Below, in pieces: positions 35,615 through 45,303 of a stretch of 64,000 nucleotides of DNA. The position numbers and the translations under genes were made by a program. Numbering within the stretch: the stretch's first letter is position 1; each line of letters opens with the position of its first letter. Below the pieces are notes generated by a model, which saw only the letters and a program-made list of their open reading frames with translations, did not search any database and was not told where the DNA came from. Source of the stretch: Geothrix terrae (GTDB lineage: Bacteria > Acidobacteriota > Holophagae > Holophagales > Holophagaceae); the NCBI RefSeq assembly GCF_022808775.1, contig NZ_JAKZLA010000002.1, positions 496,001-560,000 of the forward strand, in the 5' to 3' direction.

Positions 35615-38600
35615 GCTTCACTCCCTTGCTGTTCTTCCTGGAACCGGCTCTCCAGCAGGTGGGCCGTGGGCGGCTTCCTCCGCAGGAGGCTGTAGATGAC
35701 GGGCACGATGAAGAGGGTGACGAAGGTGGCCATCAGCAGGCCCCCGATCACCGCCCGGCCCAGGGGCGCGTTCTGGCTTCCGGCCTCGCCCAGGGCCAGG
35801 GCCATCGGCACCATGCCGATGATCATGGCCAGGGCCGTCATGAGCACGGGCCGCAGGCGCACCTTGCCGGCCTCCAGGGCCGCGTCCAGGGCGCTCATCC
35901 CCGGGTTGCCCGCCCGCACCTCGTTGGCGAAGCTCACGATGAGGATGGCGTTGGAGGTGGCGATGCCCACGGCCATGATGGCGCCCATGAGCGACTCCAC
36001 ATTGAAGGTGGTGCCCGTCAGGGCCAGCATCCACAGGATGCCCACCAGGGCGCCCGGCACGGCCGTGATGATGATGAAGGGATCCAGCCAGCTCTGGAAC
36101 AGGACGACCATGAGCAGGTAGACCAGGGCGATGGCGATCAGCAGCCCCCCGCCCAGGCTCCGGAAGGACTCCGTCATCACCTCGTTCTGGCCCCGGATCC
36201 GGATCTTCATGGGCGGCGGCAAGGGCCCCAGGGCCTTGATCTGCCCTTCGATCTCCTTCACCACGCTGCCCAGGTCCCGGCCGTCCACGTTGGCCATGAC
36301 GTCGAGCACGCGCTGGACCGTCGAATGGTTGATCTCGCTGGGAGTGCTCACCCGCTGGATCGAAGACAGGTTGGAGAGGGGCTGGAAGGCGGCCTGGGTG
36401 GCGGGCCCCGCGGCCCTGAAGGGCTCCGCCTGGAGCAGGCCGGCGGAGCCCGGGAGCCCGAAGGGCGTCGCGAGCAGCTTGTCGGGAGAGTCCAGGTTCA
36501 CCAGGGGCGACTTCACGACCACGGTGTAGTTCACGCCGTTGGCCGGGTTCAGGAAGTAGGAGGGCGCCAGCTGGCCGTTGCCCGAGAGGGAGACCAGCAG
36601 GCCGTTGGCGACATCCCGCTGGGTGACGCCCGCCCGCGCCGCCCGGAGGCGATCCACCTCGATGCGGTAGGCCGGAGCCTCCGTCACCTGCTTCACGCGC
36701 ACGTCCACGGCCCCGGGAATGGCCTGGATGGCGGCCTTCAGGCGCTGGGCGACCGCTCCGCTGGCCCCCAGGTCGGGCCCCTCGATCTGGACATCGATGG
36801 GCGCGGCCACGCCGAAGTTCAGCACCTGGCTCACGATGTCGGCGGGCTGGAAGTAGAAGCCGACCCCGGGCAGGCGCCGCGGCAGCTCCTCCCGCAGCCG
36901 CCGCATGTGCTCGCGGGTGTGGTGCCCTTCGGGGGCCAGGGAGATGAAGATGTCCGCGTCCTGGCTCGTGACGTTGTCGCTGGGCATGTAGGCCATGTTG
37001 AAGGCGTTGGCCACTCCGAGGTTGCTGTTGATGGACCGCAACTCCCCGGCCGGGACGAGGCTCCGGATCTCGGCTTCCACCTGGGCCACGACCCGCTCGG
37101 TCTCCTCCAGGCGCAGACCCACGGGGGCCCGCACATGCAGCTTCATCAGGCCCACGTCCACGGTGGGGAAGAAGTCGCGGCCGATGACGAAGAGCAGGCC
37201 CGAGCTCACCGCCACGAAGGCCAGGGCCACCATGAGGACGAAGACCCGGTGGTGCAGCACCTGATCCAGGGCCCGCCCGTAGGCCGCCTGGAACCGCTCC
37301 AGGGCCCCTTCGCGCCAGGCGTTGAAGCGGCCCACGAGGCTCTCGGGCTCCGGGTGGTCGTGGCCCATGAGCATCCGGGCCATGGTGGGCACCAGGGTGC
37401 GGGACAGCAGGTACGAGGCCAGCATGGAGAAGACCACGGCCATGGCCAGCGGCGTGAACAGGTACTTGGCGGGCCCCACCAGCAGCACCACGGGGAAGAA
37501 GACGATGCAGATGGCCAGGGTGGCCACGATGGCCGGCACGGCGATCTGCCGCGCGCCGTCCAGGATGGCGACGGTGAGGGGCTTGCCCATGGCCTGGTTG
37601 CGGTGGATGTTCTCCACCTCCACCGTGGCGTCGTCCACCAGCATGCCGATGGCGAGGCTGAGGCCCCCGAGGGTCATGATGTTCAGGGTCTGGCCCGACA
37701 GCTTCAGGCCCACGAGCCCCACGAGGACGGCCAGGGGGATGCTGGTGCAGACGATGAGCATGCTGCGCCAGGAGCCCAGGAACAGCAGGATCATCACGGA
37801 CACGAGCAGGGAGGAGGCCAGGGCTTCCTTGGCCACGTCCTGGATGGCGGCCCGCACGAAGTGGCTCTGGTCGAAGTCGAACTTCAGCTCCAGGCCCTTG
37901 GGCGCCGCGGCCTGGATGGCCGGCAGGGCCTCCTTGGCCGCGTCCACCACCGCGAGGGTGGAGGCGTCCGCCTTCTTGAGGATGGCCAGGTAGGTGGCCC
38001 GCTGGCCATTGACGCGCACGATGTTGGTCTGGTCCGCGAAGCCGTCGTAGACCCGGGCCACATCGCCCAGCAGCACCGGCGCGCCGTTCACCACCTTCAC
38101 GGGGAGGTCCCGGAACGCCTCGATGGTCGAGGGGCTGGAGTTCGTCATCACCGGCACCTCGCGGCTGCCCATGCGGGCCATGCCCGCGGGGGTGATGACG
38201 TTCTCGGCGGACAGGGCGTTCACCACATCCGCGGGGCTGAGGCTCCGGGCCGCCAGCTTGGCCGTGTCGATGTCCACGGAGACCTGGCGTCCCTTCCCGC
38301 CATAGGGGAGCGGCGTGGACAGGCCCGGAATGGTGAAGAGCCGGATGCGGATGAAGTTGGTGGCGTAATCCACGATCTTCTGCTCGGGCAGCGTGTCGCT
38401 GCGCGCCGCGAGCTGGACCACGGGCACATTGCTGGCGTTGAACTGGATAACGGCCGGCGCCGTCATGCCCGGCGGCATGAAGCGCAGGATGGGGCCGCTG
38501 ACCGCCGAGATCTGCGCGATGGCCGCGCCGATGTCCGTGCCGGGCTGGAAGTAGACCCGCAGCAGGCCCACCCCCTGGATGCTCTGGGACTCGATGCGCT

Positions 38601-38835
38601 CGATGCCGTTGACGGTGGTGGACATGGCCCGCTCGCTGATGGAGATCACCCGGCGTTCCATCTCTTCGGGGGCGAGTCCTCCGTACTGCCAGACCACCGC
38701 CACCACGGGGATGTCGATGCTGGGGAAGATGTCCACAGGCATGCGGGTGACGGACAGGCCGCCCATGAGCAGCACCAGGAGGCACATGACGGCGGTGGTG
38801 TAGGGGCGGCGCAGGGCCAGGCGGACGATCCACAT
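35611..38835 (-). CDS. RND-family efflux pump, inner-membrane subunit
   Basis: A 1074-residue proton-driven transporter of the HAE1/MdtB type. The N-terminus (ALRRPYTTAVMCLLVLLMGG) is TM1. The conserved TM4 motif GMLVDDATVEVENIHR holds the paired Asp residues of proton relay, and GMVPMALALGEAGSQNAPLG is the matching TM11 region. Two large periplasmic loops occupy about 35-330 and 560-860. A normal partner gene follows, but the order pump-then-adaptor is reversed from the common arrangement. It starts 9 bp after the marR stop, so the MarR protein probably controls it. Confidence 0.94.
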   Translation of the reverse strand: MWIVRLALRRPYTTAVMCLLVLLMGGLSVTRMPVDIFPSIDIPVVAVVWQYGGLAPEEMERRVISISERAMSTTVNGIERIESQSIQGVGLLRVYFQPGTDIGAAIAQISAVSGPILRFMPPGMTAPAVIQFNASNVPVVQLAARSDTLPEQKIVDYATNFIRIRLFTIPGLSTPLPYGGKGRQVSVDIDTAKLAARSLSPADVVNALSAENVITPAGMARMGSREVPVMTNSSPSTIEAFRDLPVKVVNGAPVLLGDVARVYDGFADQTNIVRVNGQRATYLAILKKADASTLAVVDAAKEALPAIQAAAPKGLELKFDFDQSHFVRAAIQDVAKEALASSLLVSVMILLFLGSWRSMLIVCTSIPLAVLVGLVGLKLSGQTLNIMTLGGLSLAIGMLVDDATVEVENIHRNQAMGKPLTVAILDGARQIAVPAIVATLAICIVFFPVVLLVGPAKYLFTPLAMAVVFSMLASYLLSRTLVPTMARMLMGHDHPEPESLVGRFNAWREGALERFQAAYGRALDQVLHHRVFVLMVALAFVAVSSGLLFVIGRDFFPTVDVGLMKLHVRAPVGLRLEETERVVAQVEAEIRSLVPAGELRSINSNLGVANAFNMAYMPSDNVTSQDADIFISLAPEGHHTREHMRRLREELPRRLPGVGFYFQPADIVSQVLNFGVAAPIDVQIEGPDLGASGAVAQRLKAAIQAIPGAVDVRVKQVTEAPAYRIEVDRLRAARAGVTQRDVANGLLVSLSGNGQLAPSYFLNPANGVNYTVVVKSPLVNLDSPDKLLATPFGLPGSAGLLQAEPFRAAGPATQAAFQPLSNLSSIQRVSTPSEINHSTVQRVLDVMANVDGRDLGSVVKEIEGQIKALGPLPPPMKIRIRGQNEVMTESFRSLGGGLLIAIALVYLLMVVLFQSWLDPFIIITAVPGALVGILWMLALTGTTFNVESLMGAIMAVGIATSNAILIVSFANEVRAGNPGMSALDAALEAGKVRLRPVLMTALAMIIGMVPMALALGEAGSQNAPLGRAVIGGLLMATFVTLFIVPVIYSLLRRKPPTAHLLESRFQEEQQGSEA

Positions 38836-38844
38836 GGCGCGCTC

Positions 38845-39348
38845 CTACTTCCCTTCCGCGGAGCCGGTCTGGCCCTGATCCTGGCCCTGCTCCATCCGGT
38901 CCAGCTCGTCCATCCGGTCCAGGTTGCCCATGACCGAGGCCAGAATGTCCCGGAGGCGGTCCCGATCCTTGGGGTCCAGCCCCTGTTCCATCCCTTCCCG
39001 CATGGACTGGCGGAAGCCCTGCAGCTCCTGGACCAGCGCCTCCGCCTCCGGCAGGAGGTGGAAGAGCACCCGGCGCCGGTGGGCGGGGTCGCCCTCGGCC
39101 CGCACGAGACCCCGGTCCTGGAGGGTCCGGAGGATCCGGGTGGCCGTGGGCTTGTCCATCCAGGTGCACCGGGCCAGGTCGCCGTGGCAACGGCCATCCC
39201 GCTCGGCCACGGCCATCAGCAGCTGGAACTGCTGGGGCGTCAGCCCATAGGGAGCCAGGCGGCGCCCGGCCACCTGCCGCATGCGGCTCTTCACCGCGGT
39301 GATCATGTGGGACAGGCTGGCGGTCTTCCAGAAGGTAGTTAGTTGCAT
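38845..39348 (-). CDS. MarR family transcriptional regulator
   Basis: A 167-residue winged-helix repressor. LTPQQFQLLMAVAERDGRCH, then DKPTATRILRTLQDRGLVRA (recognition helix) and AHRRRVLFHLLPEAEALVQE (wing) are classic MarR. The C-terminal tail is polar and Gln-rich (EQGQDQGQTGSAEGK). The gene heads the efflux operon, suggesting ligand-relieved repression of the pump. The ATG at 39348 is chosen; a TTG at 39354 is an alternative, and there is no strong RBS. Confidence 0.9.
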   Translation of the reverse strand: MQLTTFWKTASLSHMITAVKSRMRQVAGRRLAPYGLTPQQFQLLMAVAERDGRCHGDLARCTWMDKPTATRILRTLQDRGLVRAEGDPAHRRRVLFHLLPEAEALVQELQGFRQSMREGMEQGLDPKDRDRLRDILASVMGNLDRMDELDRMEQGQDQGQTGSAEGK

Positions 39349-39591
39349 AAGCAATAAGGCTACGTGACAGGAATCTCCGGGTCTAGTCCTGTCTTCCCTC
39401 CCGGCCTTCCCTGGGGAGTCAGAGTGTGATTTAGAATCCGCACGGGCCGCGCTGGGAGCGCCGGGCGAGCATGGCTAGGACAGGGCCCGCAGGCATGGTG
39501 GTTCCATGTCGAGGGCGCTGGACGACGCCAGGCGACGCCCGCCGCCCCAGCCCGGAGGAACGGTGGCTAGCGGGAATTCCAAAACACACGC

Positions 39592-40782
39592 TCAGACCGC
39601 CGGAGCGGGGTCCGGCAGCTCCCAGTCCTCCAGCTCCCGGGGCTTGGGCGGCCCGGGGATCAGCTCCCGCAGCCAGGCGCGGATCTCGGGGATGCCCGTG
39701 CCGTGCAGCGCGCAGGCCTGGACGGCCCCCGGGTGCCGCTTCTTGAGGTCCAGCTTCTGCGGCCGGTGCAGGCGGTCCACCTGGTTCAGCACCAGCAGGC
39801 GGGGCTGGGCGTCGCCATCCTCGGGGGCGCAGCCGATCTCCCGCAGGGTCGCCCCCACCACCTTGAGGTGGTCCTCCAGGTCCGGGTGGGCCGCGTCGGC
39901 CACCACCAGCAGGGCGTCCGCCGTGCGGACCTCCCCCAGGGTGCTGCGGAAGGCGGCCACCAGCTGGTGGGGCAGCTTGCGGATGAAGCCCACGGTGTCG
40001 GCCACCAGGCAGTGCTTGGGCTCGAGGCTACCCTCGCCGGTCTCGGGGTCGACGTCCTGGCCCAGCCAGGCCTTGCGGGTGGTGGTGTCGAGGGTCGCGA
40101 AGAGCAGGTCCCGGGGCTCGCCTTCGCCGGTGAGGGCCTTCAGGAGGGTGGTCTTGCCCGCGTTGGTGTAGCCCACCAGGGCCACCCTGGGCAGGCCCTG
40201 GGGCCGGCCCTGGCGCTGGGTCTCGCGCACCCGCTCCAGGTGGGTGAGCTCCCGCTTGAGCTGGCTGATGCGGGTGCGGATCATGCGGCGGTCCACCTCG
40301 ATCTGGGTCTCGCCGGGACCCCCGCGGACGCCCACGCCGCCCACCTGCCGCTCCAGGTGGGTCCAGGCCCCCTTGAGGCGGGGCAGCTCGTATTCCAGCC
40401 GGGCCAGCTCCACCTGGGCCTTGGCCTCCCGGGTCTGGGCCCGCTGCTCGAAGATGCTGAGGATGAGCCCCGTGCGGTCGAGGCAGGTGAGGTTCGTGAC
40501 CTTCTGGATGGCATTCACCTGGCTGCCGCTCAGCTCGTCGTCGCAGATGAGGTGGCGGACCCCCTGCCGGGCCGCCTCGTCAGCCAGCGCCTGCAGCTGG
40601 CCGGAGCCGTAGAAGGTCCTCGTGGCGATCTGGGCCCGCCTCAGGGCGCGCCGGGCCTCCACCTCGAACCCGCAGCTCCGGGCGAGCTCGGCCAGCTCCA
40701 GGAGGTGATCCTGGATGCGGTCCTCCCGGTCCTCGGGGCCCTGGCGGGCGATGAGCAGACAGCGGGGCGGGGTTTCGGCCAT
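39592..40782 (-). CDS. hflX: ribosome-associated GTPase HflX
   Basis: A 396-residue GTPase that splits stalled ribosomes. The N-terminal HflX domain includes TFYGSGQLQALADEAA and the glycine-rich GVGVRGGPGETQIEVDRR; a coiled helical linker follows. G1 is ALVGYTNAGKTTLLKAL, G2-G3 DTTTRKAW and DTVGFIRKLPHQLV, G4 NQVD. The length is near the usual 400-430. The GTG/ATG context at 40782 is clear. A 240 bp gap separates it from marR; lolC diverges 55 bp upstream. Confidence 0.95.
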   Translation of the reverse strand: MAETPPRCLLIARQGPEDREDRIQDHLLELAELARSCGFEVEARRALRRAQIATRTFYGSGQLQALADEAARQGVRHLICDDELSGSQVNAIQKVTNLTCLDRTGLILSIFEQRAQTREAKAQVELARLEYELPRLKGAWTHLERQVGGVGVRGGPGETQIEVDRRMIRTRISQLKRELTHLERVRETQRQGRPQGLPRVALVGYTNAGKTTLLKALTGEGEPRDLLFATLDTTTRKAWLGQDVDPETGEGSLEPKHCLVADTVGFIRKLPHQLVAAFRSTLGEVRTADALLVVADAAHPDLEDHLKVVGATLREIGCAPEDGDAQPRLLVLNQVDRLHRPQKLDLKKRHPGAVQACALHGTGIPEIRAWLRELIPGPPKPRELEDWELPDPAPAV

Positions 40783-40837
40783 GAGCCAAAGCTGCCGTGT
40801 CGGGGGGCAAGAATCAAGTCCCGGCTACCCTGGATCC

Positions 40838-42064
40838 ATGGCCCTGTTCGAACGCACCATCGCCGACCGCTACCTGAAGACCCACCGGAAGGGGGCCTTC
40901 GTGCGGATCATGGTGCGGTTCGCCCGGGGCGGCACGGCCCTGGGCGTCTTCGCCATGGTGGTGACCCTGGCCGTGATGAACGGCTTCCACGAGGAGATCC
41001 AGGCCACCCTCTTCAGCGCCACGGCCCACTTCACCGTCTTCAACCTGGGCGGGGACATTCCGGACACTGAAGGCGCCTTGAGAACCATCCGTGCGGTGCC
41101 CGGTGTGCAGGCCGCCTCGCCCATCCGGCTGGAAAAGGGGCTCCTGCGGCGCCCGGACAGCGACATGCCCCCTGAGACCGTGGTGGTGAAGGCCGTGGAT
41201 CCCGCCACGGCCCACGGCACCTCCAGCATCTTCGACTCCATGAAACCCCTACCCGTGGAGCAGCTGAAGGAGGGCGAGATCATCCTGGGCAAGGAGCTGG
41301 CCCAGCGCCTCAGCCTCAAGGTGGGCGACACCGTGGCCCTGGCGGTCTTCCGGCTGGAGCTGGGCCTGGGCGGCCAGCAGCCCAAGGTGGCGGCCTTCCG
41401 CGTGGCCGGGACCTTCTACAGCCACAGCTCCGAGTACGACAAGGCCTGGGCCTTCATCCACCTGGCGGACGCCATGCGGATCGCCCGATCCGAGGGCCGG
41501 GCCGAGATGATCGAGGTGCGCGCCACCAGCATCGACGCCATCGCGGACGTAAAGCCCCGCGTTCTCCAGGCCCTTGGCCCCGCCTTCCAGGCCACGGACC
41601 TGCGGGAATCCAACCGGGCCCTCTTCGCCGCATTGACGGTGGAGAAGTGGGCCTTCGCCTCCATCCTCAGCCTCATCGTGCTGGTGGCGGCCTTCAACAT
41701 CGTGGCCTCCCTGGTGCTGCTGGTGACGGAAAAGCGGCGGGATCTGGGCGTGCTGCTGGCCCTGGGCGCCACGCCGAAGCAGATCCAGCGGCTCTTCGAG
41801 CTGCAGGGCCTGCGCATCGGCGTGGCGGGAACGGCCTGGGGGCTGGGCATCAGCGTGCCCCTCTGCCTCATCCTCGATCACTGGAAGCTCCTGAAGCTGC
41901 CGGCGGCTGTCTACGACTTCATCACCTACATGCCCTTCCGCCTCAGGCTGCTGGACGTGCTGCTGGTGGGCCTCTTCCCCTTGCTGGTCTCCTGGCTGGC
42001 CGCGCGCTACCCCGCCAAGAAGGCCGCGGCCCTGGACCCCGTCGACGCGCTGAGGGCCGAATGA
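40838..42064 (+). CDS. lolC: lipoprotein-releasing ABC transporter permease (LolC/LolE)
   Basis: A 408-residue inner-membrane protein. One helix near the N-terminus (GTALGVFAMVVTLAVMNGFH) is followed by a large periplasmic domain and three C-terminal helices (ASILSLIVLVAAFNIVASLV, GTAWGLGISVPLCLIL, LLVGLFPLLVSWLAARYPA). TEKRRDLGVLLALGATPKQI is the coupling helix of the MacB/LolE superfamily. With LolD it extracts lipoproteins from the inner membrane. A single permease gene suggests a LolF-like homodimer. Overlaps lolD (ATGA). Confidence 0.9.
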   Translation: MALFERTIADRYLKTHRKGAFVRIMVRFARGGTALGVFAMVVTLAVMNGFHEEIQATLFSATAHFTVFNLGGDIPDTEGALRTIRAVPGVQAASPIRLEKGLLRRPDSDMPPETVVVKAVDPATAHGTSSIFDSMKPLPVEQLKEGEIILGKELAQRLSLKVGDTVALAVFRLELGLGGQQPKVAAFRVAGTFYSHSSEYDKAWAFIHLADAMRIARSEGRAEMIEVRATSIDAIADVKPRVLQALGPAFQATDLRESNRALFAALTVEKWAFASILSLIVLVAAFNIVASLVLLVTEKRRDLGVLLALGATPKQIQRLFELQGLRIGVAGTAWGLGISVPLCLILDHWKLLKLPAAVYDFITYMPFRLRLLDVLLVGLFPLLVSWLAARYPAKKAAALDPVDALRAE

Positions 42065-42711
42065 TCGGACAACCCCTTTCCATCCGGGATCTGCACAAGA
42101 CCTACCCCGGCAATGCCCATCCGGTCTTCGACGGCTTCTCCCTGGACGTGGAGGCCGGCAGCCTCTGCGCCATCGTGGGCGTCTCCGGCGTGGGCAAGAC
42201 CACGCTCCTGAACTGCGTCGCCGGCCTCGACCACTGGGAGGGCGGCGGCATCGCCGTGGGCGGGGATCCCGTGCCCGCGGGCGCCGAGGCCCGCGCCCTC
42301 TACCGCCGGCGCCGGGTGGGCCTGGCCTTCCAGCAGCCCCACCTGCTGCCGGAGTTCACCGTGCGGGAGAACCTCCGCATGCCCCTGCTCATCGACGGCG
42401 ACGGCTCCGCCGAGGCCGAGGCCTGGATCGGACAGCTCCTGTCCACCGTGGGCCTGGGCGACCTCGGCGAGCGCCTGCCCGGCCAGCTCTCCGGAGGCCA
42501 GGCCGCCCGCGCCGGCCTGGCCCGCGCCCTGGTGCGCAAGCCCGCCCTCTGGCTGCTGGACGAGCCCACCGGCAACCTGGATCCCGCCACGGCCGAGGAG
42601 GTCTTCGGCTTCCTGATGGACCTCCATGCCGAGCTGCGGCCCACCACCCTGCTCGTCACCCACAACCCAGGCCTGGCGGAGCGCTGCATGCGGACGGTGC
42701 GCCTGGGCTGA
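42061..42711 (+). CDS. lolD: lipoprotein-releasing ABC transporter ATPase LolD
   Basis: A 216-residue ABC ATPase. Walker A is GVSGVGKT (40-47), Q-loop FQQPHLLPEFT, signature LSGGQ, Walker B LWLLDEPTGNLD and switch VTHNP. The DEPTGNLD and PHLLPEFTVRENLRMPLL sequences are characteristic of LolD/MacB-type ATPases. The gene starts within the permease stop, giving coupled translation. It powers lipoprotein release in the envelope. Confidence 0.93.
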   Translation: MIGQPLSIRDLHKTYPGNAHPVFDGFSLDVEAGSLCAIVGVSGVGKTTLLNCVAGLDHWEGGGIAVGGDPVPAGAEARALYRRRRVGLAFQQPHLLPEFTVRENLRMPLLIDGDGSAEAEAWIGQLLSTVGLGDLGERLPGQLSGGQAARAGLARALVRKPALWLLDEPTGNLDPATAEEVFGFLMDLHAELRPTTLLVTHNPGLAERCMRTVRLG

Positions 42712-42725
42712 GCCGGAGGGCGGGT

Positions 42726-45029
42726 TCAGCCCATCTGCCCCAGCTTCAGCTTGAGGTCCATGAGCGTGAAGGGCTTCAGGATCAGGCCCACGTGCGCGCC
42801 CTGCTCGAGGATCCGGTCGCCCCGCTCGTCCCGGTAGCCCGTGGCCAGCAGGACCGGCAGGTCGGGCCGCAGGAGCCGGAGGCGCCTCAGGGTCTCCTCG
42901 CCGTCCATGCCCGGCATGCTGAGGTCCAGGATCACGAGGTCCGGGGTGTAGCCCGCCTCGAGCCGCTCCAGGGCCTGGGGCCCGCCGGCCGCGGCCAGGA
43001 CCTCGTGCCCCAGGGCCTCGAGCATGACCGGCACCGTGCCCCGGACCAGCTCGTCGTCATCCACCAGCAGGATGCGGAGCCGCCGGACCCCGGCCTCCTC
43101 CGCGAGGGCGATCCCGGCGTCGAAGGGAAGGTCGGCCCGGTACGCCGGAAACGAGAGGGTGATCTCCGTGCCCTGGCCCGGCGCGCTGCGGAGGTCCACG
43201 CGCCCGCCGTGGGCCTTCATCACGCCGTAGACCAGGGCCAGGCCGAGGCCGGTGCCCTTGCCCGCCGGCTTCGTGGTGAAGAAGGGTTCCAGGGCCCGTC
43301 CCAGGACCTCCGGCGGCATGCCATGCCCCGAGTCCTCCACCGCGAGCTCCACCATGCCGGCCGCGCCGGAGCGGGTGGCGAGGCGCAGGCGGCCCCCCTC
43401 GGGCATGGCGTCCAGGGCATTGACGCAGAGGTTCATGAGGGCGTTGGAGATGGCGCTGGGATCGCCCATCACCAGGGGAAGACCCTCCGCCAGCGCCAGC
43501 TCCACCTCCACCTTCTGCAGGGTCGTCCTCTGGAGGAGAGCGGCTTCCTTCCGGACCAGCTCGTTGAGCTCCAGGGGCTGGGGCTCGGGGAGGTCCTTGC
43601 GGGCGAAGTCGGTGAGCCCCTTCACCAGGTCCCGGCCCCGGCCCGCGGCGTGCAGCAGGGTGTCCATGGACTTCACCAGGTCCGCGTCGTCCTGGCGCTT
43701 CTCCTTGAGCATGGACGCCACCGCCATGATGGCGGCCAGCACGTTGTTCATGTCGTGGGAGACCCCGCCCGCCAGGGCGCCGAGGGACTCCAGCTTCTGC
43801 CCGTGGGCGACCTCGGCCTCGAGCCGCCGCCGCTCCTCCTCGGCCTCGCGGACCGGCGTCAGGTCGACGGTCGCGGTCCCCACCCCCGTGATCCGGCCCT
43901 CGGCGTCCCGCATGGGCTCGCAGTAGAAATCCAGGAACAGGCGGCGTCCCGGGCGGTCCAGCCACATCTGCTGGTGGATCTCCGCGCCCTCCTCCAGCAC
44001 CTTCCGTTTCAGCTCATCCAGCCGGGCCGCCTGGTCGGGGGAGAACAGGTCGGCATCGCGCCGGCCCACCACGTCCTCGGGCCTGGCGGTCCGGTGGTTG
44101 TAGGCCCAGACATAGCGCAGGTCCCGGTCCTGGACGGCCACCGACACCGGCGCGTTCCGCAGCGCCAGGCGGAAGCGCTGCTCGCTCTCGCGCAGGGCCT
44201 GGATCGCCTCCACGCGCCCGGTGATGTCCTCGGAGAAGATCACGATGCCGCCCACAGTGCCGTCGCCGGCGTGCCAGGGCCGGAGTTCCCAGCGCCGCCA
44301 GTACACGGTCCCGTCCTGCCGGACGAACCGGTCCTCCTCCGACTGCATGACCTCCCCCGCCAATCCTCGCCGGTGGGCCTCCCGCCAGGCCTCGGGGATC
44401 TCCGGGAAGATGTCGTAGTGGGAGCGCCCCAGGATGGCCTGATCGCCCAGGTGGAAGTCGCTGAGCCAGCGCCGGCTCACGGCCAGGTACCGCATCTCGC
44501 GGTCGAACATCGCCAGGGCCGCCGGCGCGTGGTCGATGAGCATCTGCAGGCGCCCCTGGCTCTCGCGGAGGGCCAGTTCCGTGCGCTTGCGGTCGGTGAT
44601 GTCCTGGAAGGTGCCCTGGACCCGGACCACCCGCCCCCCCACGACCACCGGCTGGCCCTGGGTCCATACCCACTTGCGCACCCCCTTGGCGCTCACCAGC
44701 TCCAGCTCCAGGTCGTAGGGACGGCCCTTCTCGATGGCCTCCTGGATGGCCCGCTCGATCAGAGGCCGGGACTCGGCCGTGTAGAAGCTCAGTCCCAGCT
44801 CCGAGGAGGCGGGGGTCGAGGGATCGAGGTCGTGGATGCGGGCCACCTCCTCCGTCCACCAGCCTTCGCCCGAGTCCACGTCGAAGCTCCAGCCCCCCAC
44901 CTTGGCCATCCGGCCGATCCGGGGCAGGAAGCTGGTGATGGCGTCCTCGAACCGCCGGCCCCGCCGCTCCTCGGAACGGGCATCATCAGGGGGGTCGTCG
45001 CCCGGCCCCTGAGCCTCCCTCAGGCTCAC
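42726..45029 (-). CDS. PAS-domain hybrid sensor histidine kinase
   Basis: A 767-residue soluble-looking kinase without membrane segments. Three PAS domains cover about 40-145 (with a W-rich first segment), 160-275 and 285-395 (PAC motif VQGTFQDITDRKRTEL). The DHp His is H425 in AGGVSHDMNN, of the HPK4-like class. The ATPase domain has MNLCVNALDAM, VEDSGHGMP and GKGTGLGLALVYG. A C-terminal receiver has the phospho-acceptor Asp702 (VILDLSMPGMDG). It starts at GTG 45029 with a weak RBS. No partner response regulator is next to it. Confidence 0.92.
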   Translation of the reverse strand: MSLREAQGPGDDPPDDARSEERRGRRFEDAITSFLPRIGRMAKVGGWSFDVDSGEGWWTEEVARIHDLDPSTPASSELGLSFYTAESRPLIERAIQEAIEKGRPYDLELELVSAKGVRKWVWTQGQPVVVGGRVVRVQGTFQDITDRKRTELALRESQGRLQMLIDHAPAALAMFDREMRYLAVSRRWLSDFHLGDQAILGRSHYDIFPEIPEAWREAHRRGLAGEVMQSEEDRFVRQDGTVYWRRWELRPWHAGDGTVGGIVIFSEDITGRVEAIQALRESEQRFRLALRNAPVSVAVQDRDLRYVWAYNHRTARPEDVVGRRDADLFSPDQAARLDELKRKVLEEGAEIHQQMWLDRPGRRLFLDFYCEPMRDAEGRITGVGTATVDLTPVREAEEERRRLEAEVAHGQKLESLGALAGGVSHDMNNVLAAIMAVASMLKEKRQDDADLVKSMDTLLHAAGRGRDLVKGLTDFARKDLPEPQPLELNELVRKEAALLQRTTLQKVEVELALAEGLPLVMGDPSAISNALMNLCVNALDAMPEGGRLRLATRSGAAGMVELAVEDSGHGMPPEVLGRALEPFFTTKPAGKGTGLGLALVYGVMKAHGGRVDLRSAPGQGTEITLSFPAYRADLPFDAGIALAEEAGVRRLRILLVDDDELVRGTVPVMLEALGHEVLAAAGGPQALERLEAGYTPDLVILDLSMPGMDGEETLRRLRLLRPDLPVLLATGYRDERGDRILEQGAHVGLILKPFTLMDLKLKLGQMG

Positions 45030-45303
45030 GGCTGGAGCCCGTCCAGCTTTCCCGAACCGGAGGCCCGCCCCGCGATGGACCCGCGGGCTGCGTCTGCCTT
45101 GCGGAAGGTGGGATGGAGAGCTCTGAGGGAACCTGCCATGCCTGGACCCCTGGAGTCGGAAACGACGGCCTTCGGAGTGGCCCGGAGGCCATCTCCACGC
45201 GACCCATCATGCATCGGTTTGGCCGAGGCTCAACCCAAGAAAACTTTTCGAATTTCCTGGAGCAAATCAGGCAAAAAAAGATCCGAACCAAACATCAGCT
45301 CTC

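Noticed and set aside
35626-39342. Antisense open frame of over 1200 codons opposite the RND pump
   Set aside because: His/Gln/Gly-rich translation typical of a shadow frame; the pump gene is certain.
39343-39354. TTGC-ATAA-GCAA palindrome over the marR start codon
   Set aside because: Only 4 bp arms; too short to call an operator by eye.
42707-42732. GGGCTGA...TTCAGCCC hairpin between lolD and the sensor kinase gene
   Set aside because: Seven base-pair stem with large loop and no T-tract; possible weak bidirectional terminator but unsupported.
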